In this document: piece after piece, positions 7,513-17,445 of the stretch
How the letters are laid out: each line of letters begins with the position of its first letter
Position numbering within the stretch: the first letter of the stretch is position 1
NCBI RefSeq assembly: GCF_023347275.1
Contig: NZ_CP094468.1
Coordinates: forward strand, 1,240,001-1,304,000
Reading direction: 5' to 3'
Source: Faecalibacterium sp. I3-3-89
Lineage (GTDB): Bacteria; Bacillota; Clostridia; Oscillospirales; Ruminococcaceae
Length of the DNA stretch: 64,000 bases
Notes under the pieces: generated by a model
What the model was told of the DNA's origin: nothing
The model's input: the letters and a program-made list of their open reading frames with translations, nothing else
The model's database searches: none
Program-made: the position numbers and the translations under genes

Positions 7513-10357
7513 AATAGTCATAAAGGGTGCGCGGGAGCACAACCTGAAAAATGTAAATCTGACCCTCCCGAGGGAAAAGCTCATCGTCATGACCGGCCTG
7601 TCCGGCTCGGGCAAATCGAGCCTCGCCTTCGACACCATCTACGCCGACGGCCAGCGCCGCTATGTGGAGAGCCTGTCCAGCTATGCCCGGATGTTCCTTG
7701 GCCGGATGGACAAGCCCGATGTGGACGAGATCACCGGCCTGTCACCGGCCATTTCCATCGACCAGAAGACCACCAGCCACAACCCCCGTTCTACCGTGGG
7801 CACTGTGACCGAGATCTACGATTACCTGCGCCTTCTGTACGCCCGTGTGGGCGTGCCCCACTGTCCGGTCTGCGGGCGGGTCATCAGCCAGCAGACCGTG
7901 GACGAGATGGTGGACGCCGTCCTCAAGCTGGAAGAGGGGACGAAGTTTCAGGTCCTTGCCCCCGTCGTCCGCCAGCGTAAGGGCACCCAGCAGAAGGAGC
8001 TGGAAGCCGCCCGTCGCGCTGGCTATGCCCGCGTGAAGATCGACGGCAACCTGTACGATCTTGACGAGGAGATCACGTTGGAAAAGAACATCAAGCACAC
8101 CGTGGAGGTGGTGGTGGACCGCCTCGCCCTGCGCAAGGGCATCCGGGGCCGTCTGGCGGACTCGCTGGAGACCGCCCTTGCCCTCACCGGCGGCGTGGCC
8201 GAGGTGGACGTCATCGGCGGCGAGTGCATGACCTTCAGCCAGAATTTCGCCTGTCCGGAGCACGGCATCTCCATCAGCGACCTGTCGCCCCGTCTCTTCT
8301 CCTTCAACAACCCGCTGGGTGCCTGCGAAAAGTGCACCGGCCTTGGTACCTTTATGCGGGTGGACGAAGAGCGCATCCTGCCCAACCGGAATCTCTCCAT
8401 CCGGGAAGGGGCCATCAAGGCCAGCGGCTGGTACTACGCCGAAGGCTCTGTGTCGGAGATGTACTATCTGGGTCTGGGTAAAAAGTACGGCTTCACGCTG
8501 GATACGCCGATCAAGGATATGAGCACTGAAGCCGTCAACGCCCTGCTCTACGGCACCAACGGCGAAAAGATCGAGATGCACCGGACCAACGAGTTCGGCA
8601 GCGGTGTCTATTACAATACCTTCGAGGGCATCGTCGAGAACCTTGAGCGCCGCTTCCGGGAGACCAACAGCGAGTGGATGAAGGAGGAGATCGGCAGCTT
8701 TATGTCAGGCGTCGAGTGCCCCGACTGCCACGGCAAACGCCTCAAGCCGGTGGTGCTGGCTGTGACCATCGGAGACAAGAACATCAGCGACTTCTGCGAG
8801 CTGTCCATCCGGGACGAGCTGAAGTTCATCGCCGACAATGAGCCAAAACTGACCGAAAAACAGAAGCAGATCGGCGGCCAGATCATGAAGGAGATCAAGA
8901 ACCGCCTGCAGTTCTTGCAGAGCGTGGGACTCGACTACCTCACGCTGGCCCGGGCGGCAGGCACTCTGTCCGGCGGCGAGAGCCAGCGCATCCGCCTGAC
9001 GACCCAGATCGGCAGTGCGCTCTCCGGCGTGCTCTATGTGCTGGATGAGCCGTCCATCGGCCTGCATCAGCGGGACAATGATAAGCTCATCGCTACGCTG
9101 AAAAATCTCCGCGACCTCGGCAACACGGTCATCGTGGTCGAGCACGATGAAGATACCATGCGCAGCGCGGACTATATCGTGGACGTCGGCCCCGGCGCAG
9201 GCGTCCATGGCGGTGAGATCGTGGCTGCCGGCTCGGTGAAGGACATCTGCAAGGCCAAGCGCAGCATTACCGGCGACTATCTATCGGGCCGCAAGCGCAT
9301 CGAGGTGCCCCAGACCCGCCGCACCGGCAATGGCAATTTCCTCACGGTGAGGGGGGCACGGGAGAACAACCTGCGGAATATTGATGTGAAGTTCCCGTTG
9401 GGAGAGTTTATCTGCGTGACGGGCATCTCTGGCTCGGGCAAATCGAGCCTCATCAATGAGATCCTGTATAAGACGCTGGCCTGTGAGTTGAACGGCGCAC
9501 GTTCCCGCGCAGGCAGATGCGATGGGGTAGAGGGCCTCGAATTTGTGGACAAGGTCATCGGCATCGACCAGCAGCCCATCGGCCGGACACCCCGCTCCAA
9601 CCCGGCCACCTATACCGGCGTCTTCAACGACATCCGCACCGTCTTTTCGCAGACACAGGACGCCAAGATGCGGGGCTATGGCCCGGGCCGGTTCAGCTTT
9701 AACGTCCGGGGAGGCCGCTGTGAGGCCTGCGAGGGCAACGGTATCCTCCAGATCGAGATGCACTTCCTGCCCGATGTCTACGTCCCCTGCGAGGTCTGTA
9801 AGGGTGCACGTTACAACCGGGAGACGCTGGAAGTCAAATATAAGGAAAAGACCATCTCCGACGTGCTGAACATGACAGTGGAGGAGGCAGTGGTCTTCTT
9901 CGCCAATCAGCCGAAGATCGCCCGCAAACTGCAGACCCTGCTGGATGTGGGGCTGGGCTATGTCACGCTGGGACAGAGCGCCACGACCCTTTCGGGCGGC
10001 GAAGCCCAGCGCGTCAAGCTGGCCAATGAGCTGGCCCGCCGCAGCACCGGCAAGACCGTGTATATCCTCGACGAGCCGACTACGGGCCTCCACATCGCGG
10101 ATGTCCACCGCCTCATCGAGGTGCTGCAGAAGCTGGTGGATGCGGGCAATACCGTCATCGTCATCGAACACAACCTCGACCTCATCAAGTGCGCCGACCA
10201 CATCATCGATCTCGGTCCCGAGGGCGGAAGCGCCGGCGGACTCATCGTGGCGGAGGGAACACCCGAGCAGGTGGCAGAGGTACCGGAAAGCTTTACCGGC
10301 CAGTACCTCAAGCCGCTGCTGGACAAGGACGCCCGCCTCCGCGCAGAGGGAAAATAA
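7499..10357 (+). CDS. uvrA: UvrABC excinuclease subunit A
   Basis: This 952-residue protein has two ABC ATPase halves. The first Walker A is GLSGSGKS (about 33-40), and signature motifs [11 protein letters not shown] and [11 protein letters not shown] mark the two halves. Zinc-binding cysteine pairs (CPDCHG, CEACEG, CEVCKG) are present. It scans DNA for lesions as a dimer and loads UvrB. I choose the TTG start at 7499, with GGGAG 8 bases upstream, because the frame further upstream is uvrB coding sequence and family length fits. An ATG at 7466 is the alternative. A strong terminator follows at 10372. Confidence 0.97.
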   Translation: MANDKIVIKGAREHNLKNVNLTLPREKLIVMTGLSGSGKSSLAFDTIYADGQRRYVESLSSYARMFLGRMDKPDVDEITGLSPAISIDQKTTSHNPRSTVGTVTEIYDYLRLLYARVGVPHCPVCGRVISQQTVDEMVDAVLKLEEGTKFQVLAPVVRQRKGTQQKELEAARRAGYARVKIDGNLYDLDEEITLEKNIKHTVEVVVDRLALRKGIRGRLADSLETALALTGGVAEVDVIGGECMTFSQNFACPEHGISISDLSPRLFSFNNPLGACEKCTGLGTFMRVDEERILPNRNLSIREGAIKASGWYYAEGSVSEMYYLGLGKKYGFTLDTPIKDMSTEAVNALLYGTNGEKIEMHRTNEFGSGVYYNTFEGIVENLERRFRETNSEWMKEEIGSFMSGVECPDCHGKRLKPVVLAVTIGDKNISDFCELSIRDELKFIADNEPKLTEKQKQIGGQIMKEIKNRLQFLQSVGLDYLTLARAAGTLSGGESQRIRLTTQIGSALSGVLYVLDEPSIGLHQRDNDKLIATLKNLRDLGNTVIVVEHDEDTMRSADYIVDVGPGAGVHGGEIVAAGSVKDICKAKRSITGDYLSGRKRIEVPQTRRTGNGNFLTVRGARENNLRNIDVKFPLGEFICVTGISGSGKSSLINEILYKTLACELNGARSRAGRCDGVEGLEFVDKVIGIDQQPIGRTPRSNPATYTGVFNDIRTVFSQTQDAKMRGYGPGRFSFNVRGGRCEACEGNGILQIEMHFLPDVYVPCEVCKGARYNRETLEVKYKEKTISDVLNMTVEEAVVFFANQPKIARKLQTLLDVGLGYVTLGQSATTLSGGEAQRVKLANELARRSTGKTVYILDEPTTGLHIADVHRLIEVLQKLVDAGNTVIVIEHNLDLIKCADHIIDLGPEGGSAGGLIVAEGTPEQVAEVPESFTGQYLKPLLDKDARLRAEGK

Positions 10358-10371
10358 GGATACAGAAGCAG

Positions 10372-10407
10372 ACAGAGCCGCAGCCCCCGAAAGGACTGCG
10401 GCTCTGT
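10372..10407 (+). terminator. Terminator of uvrBA
   Basis: ACAGAGCCGCAG (10372-10383) pairs perfectly with CTGCGGCTCTGT (10396-10407), followed by TGTTT. Confidence 0.8.
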
Positions 10408-10431
10408 TGTTTAAAAAGCTTCGGATAAAAT

Positions 10432-10484
10432 AAAAAAGCTCCCCAGTCGAACCAACCCGAAGATTGTTCGACTGAGAAGCAAAT
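10432..10484 (-). terminator. Terminator of the acetyltransferase gene (minus strand)
   Basis: Read on the minus strand, a stem including CAGTCGAAC and GTTCGACTG with a few outer mismatches is followed by GAGCTTTTTTATTTT. It lies inside the apparent 3' coding end of the acetyltransferase frame. Confidence 0.65.
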
Positions 10485-11036
10485 GGTCCCTACGTTAGCA
10501 GGAGTGTCCTTTGTCACAACGCTTCCCGCACCGATCACCGTATTATCCCCAATGGTAACACCCGGCACCACGATTACGCCAGCACCCAGCCAGCAGTTGC
10601 GTCTAATGCGGATGGGCAGATTGTACTGGTATGCTTTCTCACGCAGTTCCGGCAGGATCGGGTGGTTTGTGGTCGCAAGGACACAGTTCGGGCCGATCAT
10701 GGTATGCTCCCCGATGTAGATATGGGTATCATCCACGCAGGTCAGCCCGAAGTTGGCATAGACATAATCGCCCATGTGAACGTGCTTTCCGCCCCAATTG
10801 GCGTGAAACGGCGGCTCAATCCAGCAGTCTGCGCCGCACTCTGCAAGCATTTCTTTCAAAAGCTGCTCCCGTTTTGCGTGTTCGGAAGGGCGGGTGTGGT
10901 TATAATCATACAGCCGCTCCATGCAAAGTTCCTGCTCTGCCATGATGGATTCATCCGTTGGGTCGTAGACTTGTTGGCTGTGGATTGCATTTTTTATCGG
11001 CATGGTTCTACTCTTCTTATTTATAAGGAATCCTTC

Positions 11037-11900
11037 TCATTTTTCAGTCGATTCTTCCAGATTCTTTCGGTACTGTGCCGGACTGACACCATACTCTTTC
11101 TTGAATACCCGGCTAAAATAGAGTGGGTTATCATACCCTACGATCTCTGCAATTTCTCCAATATTGTATTCGGTGTTCTCCAATAAGCTTTGTGCATTTA
11201 CCATCCGAAGGGACAGGATGTATTGTGCAGGGCTTATTTTCATGTACTGCTTAAAATTACGGATAAACCAGTTCGTACTGATATGCAGCGATTCTGCGTA
11301 ATCGTCCACACTGACCTTTGTATTATAATTCTCGTTAAAGTAGGCAGCGGCGGCTTCGATTTCTTCGGGGATGCTTGTAGTTGTTTTCTCGCTTTCCTGC
11401 TGTTGCCTGCTTACTAAAAGCAGAATGATGTTGAAGAGAGAAGCAATATAGTCTTCATAGCCATATTCGCATTGTTGCAGTTCCCGGATGATCTTTCGGA
11501 ACAGCATTTTGTAGTCCGGCAGTGTGCCGCTGTAAAAAACGTGCTTGTCCAAGGGTATTCCGTGATAGTTCAGGATGTTTTTGACATCATATCCTGTAAA
11601 GTGAATCCAGAACACCTCTGGATGATCTTCTACATAGTAGACATACTTCTGGATTTCTTTCGGCTGATAAAGCACCATGTGTCCAGAAGTCACCACTTCC
11701 TCAACACCATCGAACCAGAAGTGTGCTTTACCAGATGCCACATAGAGGATTTGATAGTCTCTGCGACCCTTTGCCCAAAAAGTAGGTAGCTTAGGGCGTT
11801 TTTTCAAGCGATAAGTGCCGCAGCTGCCTACGACCAGCGGCTTTGAGTAGTCTTTGAAATCCAAACGGGAGTTGTTCAAATATCCTGAGTTGAAATACAT
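11037..11900 (-). CDS. AraC-family transcriptional regulator of the lactose locus
   Basis: This 287-residue protein has an N-terminal cupin-like sugar-sensing domain (about 20-160) and a C-terminal pair of helix-turn-helix motifs. The motif GYDNPLYFSRVFKKEYGVSP is typical of AraC/XylS DNA-binding domains. The start at 11900 is chosen because GAGGAGG lies just upstream; the longer frame to 12122 runs through the divergent promoter region. It is divergent from the GPH transporter and lacZ and probably activates them in response to lactose or a related sugar (inference from position). Confidence 0.85.
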   Translation of the reverse strand: MYFNSGYLNNSRLDFKDYSKPLVVGSCGTYRLKKRPKLPTFWAKGRRDYQILYVASGKAHFWFDGVEEVVTSGHMVLYQPKEIQKYVYYVEDHPEVFWIHFTGYDVKNILNYHGIPLDKHVFYSGTLPDYKMLFRKIIRELQQCEYGYEDYIASLFNIILLLVSRQQQESEKTTTSIPEEIEAAAAYFNENYNTKVSVDDYAESLHISTNWFIRNFKQYMKISPAQYILSLRMVNAQSLLENTEYNIGEIAEIVGYDNPLYFSRVFKKEYGVSPAQYRKNLEESTEK

Positions 11901-11989
11901 CCCTGCGTCCTCCTCATCTTCAGAGATTTTACAGTGATTTGAGAAATGTTCTATCAAAAAATTACAAACTCTTTGATTTTGTGCATATT

Positions 11990-12035
11990 TTGTTCCATCT
12001 TGTCCATATCTTTTTGTTCCATTAGATTCTATAAT
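11990..12035 (+). promoter_or_regulatory. Activator-type promoter with repeated half-sites before the lactose genes
   Basis: Three near-identical half-sites occur in the same orientation: TTGTTCCAT (11990-11998), TTGTCCAT (12000-12007) and TTGTTCCAT (12014-12022). A perfect TATAAT follows at 12030-12035. There is no good -35 box at the right spacing, which fits activation by the adjacent AraC protein binding the direct repeats. Confidence 0.5.
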
Positions 12036-12149
12036 ATTTTCAGACGAAACGCAAGAGATTTGGGCAACTTGCGTAATGAGAATTCCAGTCTGAAGTGCGC
12101 AGCAGATTGGGCGCGCCCACATAAAACAAGCAAGATGGGAGAAAGCACA

Positions 12150-13520
12150 ATGACTGAGAAGCGTTATCTAAAGTGGTATAATAAAGTCGGCTATGGTTCA
12201 GGCGATATTGCAGGCAACGTGGTGTATGCATTCCTGTCCTCCTTCGTCATGATCTATCTGACCAACACCGTTGGCCTGAACCCCGGTATTGTCGGCACTC
12301 TGATTGCAGTTTCCAAACTGCTGGACGGTGTGACGGACATTTTCTTCGGTTCTTTGATCGACAAAACGCATTCTAAGATGGGCAAAGCCCGTCCTTGGAT
12401 GCTGTACGGCTACATTGGCTGTGCCATTACGCTGGTGGCAATTTTCGCCATCCCGACCAATCTGGGGCAGTTTGCACAGTACGCATGGTTCCTGATCGCA
12501 TATACTCTGCTGAACGCTGTATTCTACACTGCCAACAACATTGCTTACTCTGCACTGACTGCTCTCGTCACGAAGAACAGTGCCGAACAGGTCGAGATGG
12601 GTTCTTGGCGTTTCATGTTCGCCTTTGCCACCAGCCTGCTCATCCAGTCCATCACGCTGGGTGCTGTTACGGCATTGGGCGGTGGTGCTGCCGGTTGGCG
12701 CACTGTTGCAATCATCTACGCCATCATCGGTCTGCTTGTCAACACCCTCTCCGTTTTCTCCGTGAAGGAACTGCCGGAAGGCGAATTGGTGGATACCACC
12801 GACAAAAAGGAAATCGAACAGGACGAAAAGTACAATCTGGTTCAGGCTGCAAAGCTGCTTGCTGGTAACAAATATTATATGATGATTTGCGTCACCTACA
12901 TTTTGCAGCAGATCTACGGTGCCATGATCAGCATGGGCACCTACTATGCAACCTACATTCTCGGCAACCAGAATCTGTTTGGCGTGTTCTCTTGGGCAGT
13001 CAATATTCCTCTGATCATCGCTCTGGTATTCACCCCGACGCTGGTTGCCAAATGGAGCGGAATGTACAAGCTGAACGTCATGAGCTATACTCTGGCAACC
13101 GTTGCCCGTGCACTGGTCGCTGTGGCAGGTTACATGGGCAGCGGCAATGTGACCTTGATGCTGCTCTTTACTGCAATCGCAGCTCTTGGTCAGGGTCCTT
13201 GGCAGGGCGACATGAACGCCGTGATCGCAGCCTGCTCCGAGTACACTTGGCTGACGAAGCATAAGCGCGTGGATGGCACGATGTACTCCTGCACTTCTCT
13301 CGGTGTGAAGCTGGGCGGCGGTCTGGGTACTGCCATCACCGGCTGGCTGCTGGCAGCAAGCCATTTCGATAGTGCGCTGGCTATCCAGCCCGAATCCTGC
13401 ATCTCGATGCTGAAGATCATGTATCTTGTGATTCCGTTTGCTCTGGATGCCATCATCACCTTCATTCTCTCTCGTATGAAGGTCGAAGAAGCAAATGAAA
13501 AGCTGCGTGCAGCAGCCTGA
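12150..13520 (+). CDS. GPH-family glycoside:cation symporter (lactose/melibiose type)
   Basis: This 456-residue membrane protein has about 12 hydrophobic segments and the GPH signature near the N-terminus (KVGYGSGDIAGN, then DGVTDIFFGSLIDKTHSKMGKARPW across the second and third segments). Family members such as MelB and LacS import beta-galactosides with Na+ or H+. No C-terminal IIA domain of the LacS kind is present. The start at 12150 follows GGGAG at 12137-12141. It lies 114 bases upstream of lacZ and is presumably cotranscribed with it. Confidence 0.9.
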   Translation: MTEKRYLKWYNKVGYGSGDIAGNVVYAFLSSFVMIYLTNTVGLNPGIVGTLIAVSKLLDGVTDIFFGSLIDKTHSKMGKARPWMLYGYIGCAITLVAIFAIPTNLGQFAQYAWFLIAYTLLNAVFYTANNIAYSALTALVTKNSAEQVEMGSWRFMFAFATSLLIQSITLGAVTALGGGAAGWRTVAIIYAIIGLLVNTLSVFSVKELPEGELVDTTDKKEIEQDEKYNLVQAAKLLAGNKYYMMICVTYILQQIYGAMISMGTYYATYILGNQNLFGVFSWAVNIPLIIALVFTPTLVAKWSGMYKLNVMSYTLATVARALVAVAGYMGSGNVTLMLLFTAIAALGQGPWQGDMNAVIAACSEYTWLTKHKRVDGTMYSCTSLGVKLGGGLGTAITGWLLAASHFDSALAIQPESCISMLKIMYLVIPFALDAIITFILSRMKVEEANEKLRAAA

Positions 13521-13556
13521 TAAGAAGCCATTATCATTTCTCCTTCATCTGCTGTT

Positions 13557-13586
13557 CCCCGGAGGAATCCAGCGATTCCTCCGGGG
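13557..13586 (+). terminator. Intercistronic hairpin between transporter and lacZ
   Basis: CCCCGGAGGAATC pairs perfectly with GATTCCTCCGGGG around a 4-base loop, with no U-run after it. It is more likely an mRNA-stabilising or processing hairpin than a full terminator. Confidence 0.6.
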
Positions 13587-13634
13587 AGGCTGGAGAAATA
13601 TTATAAAATTATAAAAGGTAAATGAGGAAATACT

Positions 13635-16600
13635 ATGGCTACATTTGATTTTGCAAAAGTAAAAGACCCCACCTTTTTCAAGGAAAACGTGCTGAATGCT
13701 CATGCAAGTTTCCGTACTTACGCTTCCCGCGAAGAATATCGGACAGGCTCCTCTTCTTTGGCGCTGAAGCTGGACGGTATCTGGAAATTCGCCTACGCAA
13801 AGAACTACACCAGTGCCATCCCCAGCTTTGAAAAGACAGATTACGATTGCAGCGGCTGGGATGACATTCATGTTCCGGCACACATCCAGATGGAGGGCTA
13901 CGACATTCCCCAATACGCGAATGTTCAGTATCCGTGGGATGGCCGTGAAGAAGTACAGCCGGGTGAGATCCCGCAGCGGTTCAATCCGGTGGCAAGCTAT
14001 GTAAAATACTTCGAGCTGCCGGAATCCATGCAGGGCAAGCCCGTCCACATCGAGTTCGAGGGTGTGGAAAGCGGCATGGCTCTTTGGCTGAACGGGTCTT
14101 ATGTGGGTTACACCGAGGACAGCTTCTCCGCACACGCATTCGATCTGACTCCCTATCTCCAGCCGGGCGTGAACAAACTTGCTGTGCAGGTGTTCAAGTG
14201 GACTTCCTCCAGCTGGTGCGAAGATCAGGACTTCTTCCGCTTCTCCGGCATCTTCCGCAGCGTGTGGCTGTACGCCATCCCCATCGTGCATCTGGAAGAT
14301 GTATCTGTCAAAACGCTGTTTGCCGGGGATGATTTTACTCATTCCACGCTGGAAGTTGCACTGCAGGTGGAGGGTAAGGGCGCAGCCCGTCTGACCCTGC
14401 GCCGCAGTGAACTGGAAGTGTTCTCCGAAAAAATCGCACTGAACGGCGGCTCTGCTCTGTTCAGCCATGCGGTGGAGAACCCCTACCTGTGGAGTGCAGA
14501 AAACCCGGCTCTGTATGAACTGGAAATCGAGCTGCTGGACGATGCAGGCCATCTGGTAGAGGTGACTGGGCAGAAAGTCGGTTTCCGCAAGTTCGAGTTG
14601 AAGAACAATCGGATGCTGCTCAACGGCAAGCGCATCGTGTTCAAGGGTGCTAACCGTCATGAGTTCAGCTCCATTACGGGTCGTGCTATGGGCGTACACA
14701 CCCATGAGGAACTGCTTCGGGATATCATCACCATGAAGCAGAACAACATCAATGCCATCCGCACCAGCCATTACCAGAATCAGGATGCACTGTACGACCT
14801 GTGCGACGAGTATGGTCTGTATCTGATCGCAGAGAATAATCTGGAATCCCATGGCACATGGGACATCCATCAGGCGGGCATTCGCGGCATCGAGGGCGTT
14901 TTGCCCAATGATAAGCCGGAGTGGAAAGCCGTCTTGTTTGACCGCATGAATTCCACTTACCAGCGTGACAAAAACCATCCTGCTGTTCTGATCTGGTCTC
15001 TGGGCAACGAATCGTTTGGCGGTGAGACCCTGCTCCAGATGGCAGAGATGGTCCGCCGCTTTGATGACACCCGTCTGGTGCATTACGAAGGTGTGGTCAA
15101 TGATCCCCGCTTCCTCGAAACCACCGATATTGAGAGCCATATGTACAGCACTGTGAAGGACATTAAAGAGTATCTGGCACAGGGCGATAAGCGGCCTTAT
15201 ATCGAGTGCGAATACTCTCATGCTATGGGCAACTCCAACGGTGCTTTGCACAAGTACACGGAACTTGCCGACCAGAAGGACTGCGGCTATCAGGGCGGCT
15301 TTATCTGGGATTACATCGACCAGTCCATCTGGAAAAAAGACCGCTACGGCAAGTGGTTCCAAGCCTACGGCGGCGATTTCGGCGAGCGTCCTACCGACTA
15401 TAATTTCAGCGGAAACGGCATTGCCTACGGTGGTGACCGTGCTCCTTCTCCCAAGATGCAGGAGGTCAAGTTCTGCTATCAGAACATCGCCATTTCCATC
15501 GACAACTCTGGCTTCGAAGTCTGGAATAAGAACCTGTTCACCTCTACGGATGCTTTCGACTGCGTTGCACTGCTGCATCGTGATGGAAAGCTGTATCAGC
15601 AGCAGGAACTGACCAATATTGATGTTGCTCCCGAAGAGCGTTCCAGCTTCCCGCTGCCGTTTATAGTTCCTGCGCTCCCCGGTGAATATGCAGTGACCAT
15701 CAGCTTCCGTTTGAAGGAGGACACCAGCTGGGCAAAGAAGGGCCATGAAGTCGCCTTTGGACAGGGTGTGATCGCTGTGGTCCATTCCATTCCCAGCAAG
15801 AAGGTCACGCCGTTTACCGTTACGCACGGTACACACAACATCGGTGTCCGTGGTGAGAATTTCGATGTTTTGTTCTCCGATCTGAACGGTGGTCTGACTT
15901 CCTACCGCTATGCTGGCAAGGAGATGATTCAGGAGATTCCCCGTCCCAACTTCTGGCGCGCTCCCACCGACAACGACTGCGGCAACAACATGGGCGGCGT
16001 TCGCGGTCAGTGGAAGCTGGCAAGCCTGTACGCTACCGCCAAGGGCATCGGCAAGGAGATTCCGTCTGTTCATGGCGGCACCATCCTCCAGAACCCCACC
16101 TGCGAGGTGGAAGCCGACAGCGTTGTCGTGACCTATCTCTATAACCTCCAGACCAGCCCCGCAGCAGAGTGCAGCCTGCAGTACCGTGTGTTCGGTGATG
16201 GCCGCATCCAGACCACCCTGCACTATGACCCGGTGGAAGGACTTGCAGCAATGCCGGAGTTCGGCGTACTGTTCAAGATCGACGCTGACTACGACACGGT
16301 GGAGTGGTACGGAAACGGTCCTGCGGAGACCTACTGGGATCGTCAGCATGGTGCAAAGCTGGGCATTTACCAGAACAAGGTCGCAGACAACATGGCACAG
16401 TACCTTGTGCCGCAGGAGTGTGGCGCAAAGACCGCTGTGCGCTGGGCAAAGGTAGTGGACCGCAAGGGTCGCGGGCTGCTGTTTACCGCAGATGCCGCAA
16501 AGCCCATGTTCTTCTCTGCGCTGCCCTACACTCCCCATGAAATGGAGAGTGCCAAGCACCCCTACGAGCTGCCCCCGGTCCATTACACGGTCATCCGTGC

Positions 16601-16718
16601 CATCGGCGAGCAGATGGGCGTCGGCGGTGATGACAGCTGGGGTGCCAATGTCCACCCGGAGTATATTCCTGATGTAACCAAGCCTGTGGAGTTCACCTTT
16701 ACGTTCCGTGGCATCTGA
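13635..16718 (+). CDS. lacZ: Beta-galactosidase, glycoside hydrolase family 2
   Basis: This 1027-residue protein has the full LacZ architecture: N-terminal sugar-binding and immunoglobulin-like domains, a TIM barrel, and a C-terminal small-chain domain. The acid/base glutamate is E459 in SLGNES and the nucleophile is E526 in ECEYSHAMGNS. The length matches E. coli LacZ (about 1024). It lacks a signal peptide, so it acts in the cytosol on lactose brought in by the transporter upstream. GAGGAAA lies before the ATG. A terminator follows at 16731-16799. Confidence 0.96.
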   Translation: MATFDFAKVKDPTFFKENVLNAHASFRTYASREEYRTGSSSLALKLDGIWKFAYAKNYTSAIPSFEKTDYDCSGWDDIHVPAHIQMEGYDIPQYANVQYPWDGREEVQPGEIPQRFNPVASYVKYFELPESMQGKPVHIEFEGVESGMALWLNGSYVGYTEDSFSAHAFDLTPYLQPGVNKLAVQVFKWTSSSWCEDQDFFRFSGIFRSVWLYAIPIVHLEDVSVKTLFAGDDFTHSTLEVALQVEGKGAARLTLRRSELEVFSEKIALNGGSALFSHAVENPYLWSAENPALYELEIELLDDAGHLVEVTGQKVGFRKFELKNNRMLLNGKRIVFKGANRHEFSSITGRAMGVHTHEELLRDIITMKQNNINAIRTSHYQNQDALYDLCDEYGLYLIAENNLESHGTWDIHQAGIRGIEGVLPNDKPEWKAVLFDRMNSTYQRDKNHPAVLIWSLGNESFGGETLLQMAEMVRRFDDTRLVHYEGVVNDPRFLETTDIESHMYSTVKDIKEYLAQGDKRPYIECEYSHAMGNSNGALHKYTELADQKDCGYQGGFIWDYIDQSIWKKDRYGKWFQAYGGDFGERPTDYNFSGNGIAYGGDRAPSPKMQEVKFCYQNIAISIDNSGFEVWNKNLFTSTDAFDCVALLHRDGKLYQQQELTNIDVAPEERSSFPLPFIVPALPGEYAVTISFRLKEDTSWAKKGHEVAFGQGVIAVVHSIPSKKVTPFTVTHGTHNIGVRGENFDVLFSDLNGGLTSYRYAGKEMIQEIPRPNFWRAPTDNDCGNNMGGVRGQWKLASLYATAKGIGKEIPSVHGGTILQNPTCEVEADSVVVTYLYNLQTSPAAECSLQYRVFGDGRIQTTLHYDPVEGLAAMPEFGVLFKIDADYDTVEWYGNGPAETYWDRQHGAKLGIYQNKVADNMAQYLVPQECGAKTAVRWAKVVDRKGRGLLFTADAAKPMFFSALPYTPHEMESAKHPYELPPVHYTVIRAIGEQMGVGGDDSWGANVHPEYIPDVTKPVEFTFTFRGI

Positions 16719-16730
16719 CCCTCGTTATTA

Positions 16731-16799
16731 AGACACCTTCGCATTGAGATATGGACATCCCTGCATGAGATTACTATCAAAAGCGAGGGTGTCTTTTTT
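16731..16799 (+). terminator. Terminator of the lactose operon
   Basis: AGACACCTTCGC (16731-16742) pairs with GCGAGGGTGTCT (16783-16794) with one wobble pair and runs into TTTTTT. The loop is about 40 bases. Confidence 0.6.
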
Positions 16800-16944
16800 G
16801 GTATCACAAAATCTCAATTCCTGACACCACTATTTACAAGTAGTGCTTCGCTCTATATAAGTAGCGTTGCTATGTCAAAATAACTGCATTCAGCTTTTGT
16901 TTAGAGCATTTCTTTGAATGGTTCTCCAAACTTTCTTTAACGTA

Positions 16945-16973
16945 TTGAAGTATACAAATTTTTAGGATATAAT
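16945..16973 (+). promoter_or_regulatory. Sigma-A promoter before a 28-codon ORF
   Basis: TTGAAG (16945-16950), a 17-base spacer and TATAAT (16968-16973). About 60 bases further on is AGGAGG and a short ORF. Confidence 0.55.
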
Positions 16974-17033
16974 CAGCACATTCCCCAAAAGCTATATAGA
17001 ATTACACAAAAATTTGATAGGAGGCGTACACAC

Positions 17034-17120
17034 ATGAGTTGTTTCGGTTCAAGGTTTTTATTAGCAAAACCTGCAGGCTGCAAAGTCGCTGGTTGTGCTC
17101 ATCCGCACCCCTTTGCATAG
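17034..17120 (+). CDS. Small ORF with strong expression signals, 28 residues
   Basis: The ATG at 17034 follows a near-perfect ribosome site (ATAGGAGG, 9 bases upstream) and a good promoter. The product is a Cys- and basic-rich 28-mer beginning MSCFGSRFLLAKPAGC and ending before TAG at 17118. I recognise no family. It may be a genuine small protein, a leader peptide, or the first codons of a gene whose remainder was lost when the island formed; the sequence after it is disrupted. Confidence 0.35.
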   Translation: MSCFGSRFLLAKPAGCKVAGCAHPHPFA

Positions 17121-17229
17121 GTTCATCGGCTGATGATAGAACCGGATTGGCTGATGAAAGAGCCTCCAGCGGGACATTTTCTACCGTCTCTCCCATCCAA
17201 GCTGCGGCATCGCCACCCATCTTCGTTGA
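17121..17229. other. Unassigned sequence between small ORF and integrase remnant
   Basis: Both strands are partly open across 17039-17385, but no frame shows a domain I recognise or its own ribosome site. It separates the expressed 28-codon ORF from the recombinase remnant and is probably degenerate or junction sequence. Confidence 0.3.
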
Positions 17230-17445
17230 CGGAGGTCGGCTGACATAAAGGATCGACTGAAAGATCACCTTGAAGGCTGGCAGTTTTGCGAAAACTGTGG
17301 TATGCAGGCATTGGGCGTGGATATTCAGACCATCCAGAGCATCGTAGGTCACGCCGACACCGAGATGACTGAGCATTATCTCCATGTTCAGGAATCCATT
17401 CGGCAGAGTGCGATCCAGTTGTTCAGCAAGGCGGTTTCGGCCTGA
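17230..17445 (+). pseudogene. C-terminal remnant of a tyrosine recombinase (integrase)
   Basis: The frame ending at TGA 17443-17445 reads QTIQSIVGHADTEMTEHYLHV, then a short tail ending FSKAVSA. This contains the GH...Y end of phage/ICE integrases: the conserved His of VGHA and the catalytic Tyr of HYLHV. The Arg and HxxR parts are absent upstream; a stop in this frame lies at 17227-17229. It marks the left end of the mobile island and suggests that an older integrase was deleted. Confidence 0.6.

Larger units (their letters stand above)
10308..11003 (-). pseudogene. lacA: Galactoside/maltose O-acetyltransferase-like (LacA/Maa) gene with damaged 3' end
   Basis: The first about 170 residues are a normal LacA/Maa-type acetyltransferase: an N-terminal Maa helix region (YDPTDESIMAEQ, LLKEML) and left-handed hexapeptide repeats ending in NTVIGAGSVVTKDTPANV. 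Family members continue with a short VAVGNPCRV-type tail. Here the frame instead enters unrelated sequence, passes through the terminator at 10432-10484 and stops inside the antisense of uvrA. The last about 55 residues are therefore not real family sequence. It would transfer acetyl groups to galactosides or other sugars if functional. Its place beside an AraC regulator and lacZ supports the LacA reading. Confidence 0.6.

Noticed and set aside
5878-7638. 586-codon minus-strand frame opposite uvrB
   Set aside because: It lies antisense to a clear UvrB and has no recognisable domain.
13545-16655. 1036-codon minus-strand frame opposite lacZ
   Set aside because: lacZ shows all catalytic motifs in the plus frame; the long antisense frame is a codon-usage artefact.
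17002-17385. Minus-strand frame of 127 codons over the integrase remnant
   Set aside because: It overlaps the integrase stump antisense and lacks a ribosome site; no domain is seen. The plus-strand frame 17039-17248 was set aside for the same reasons.
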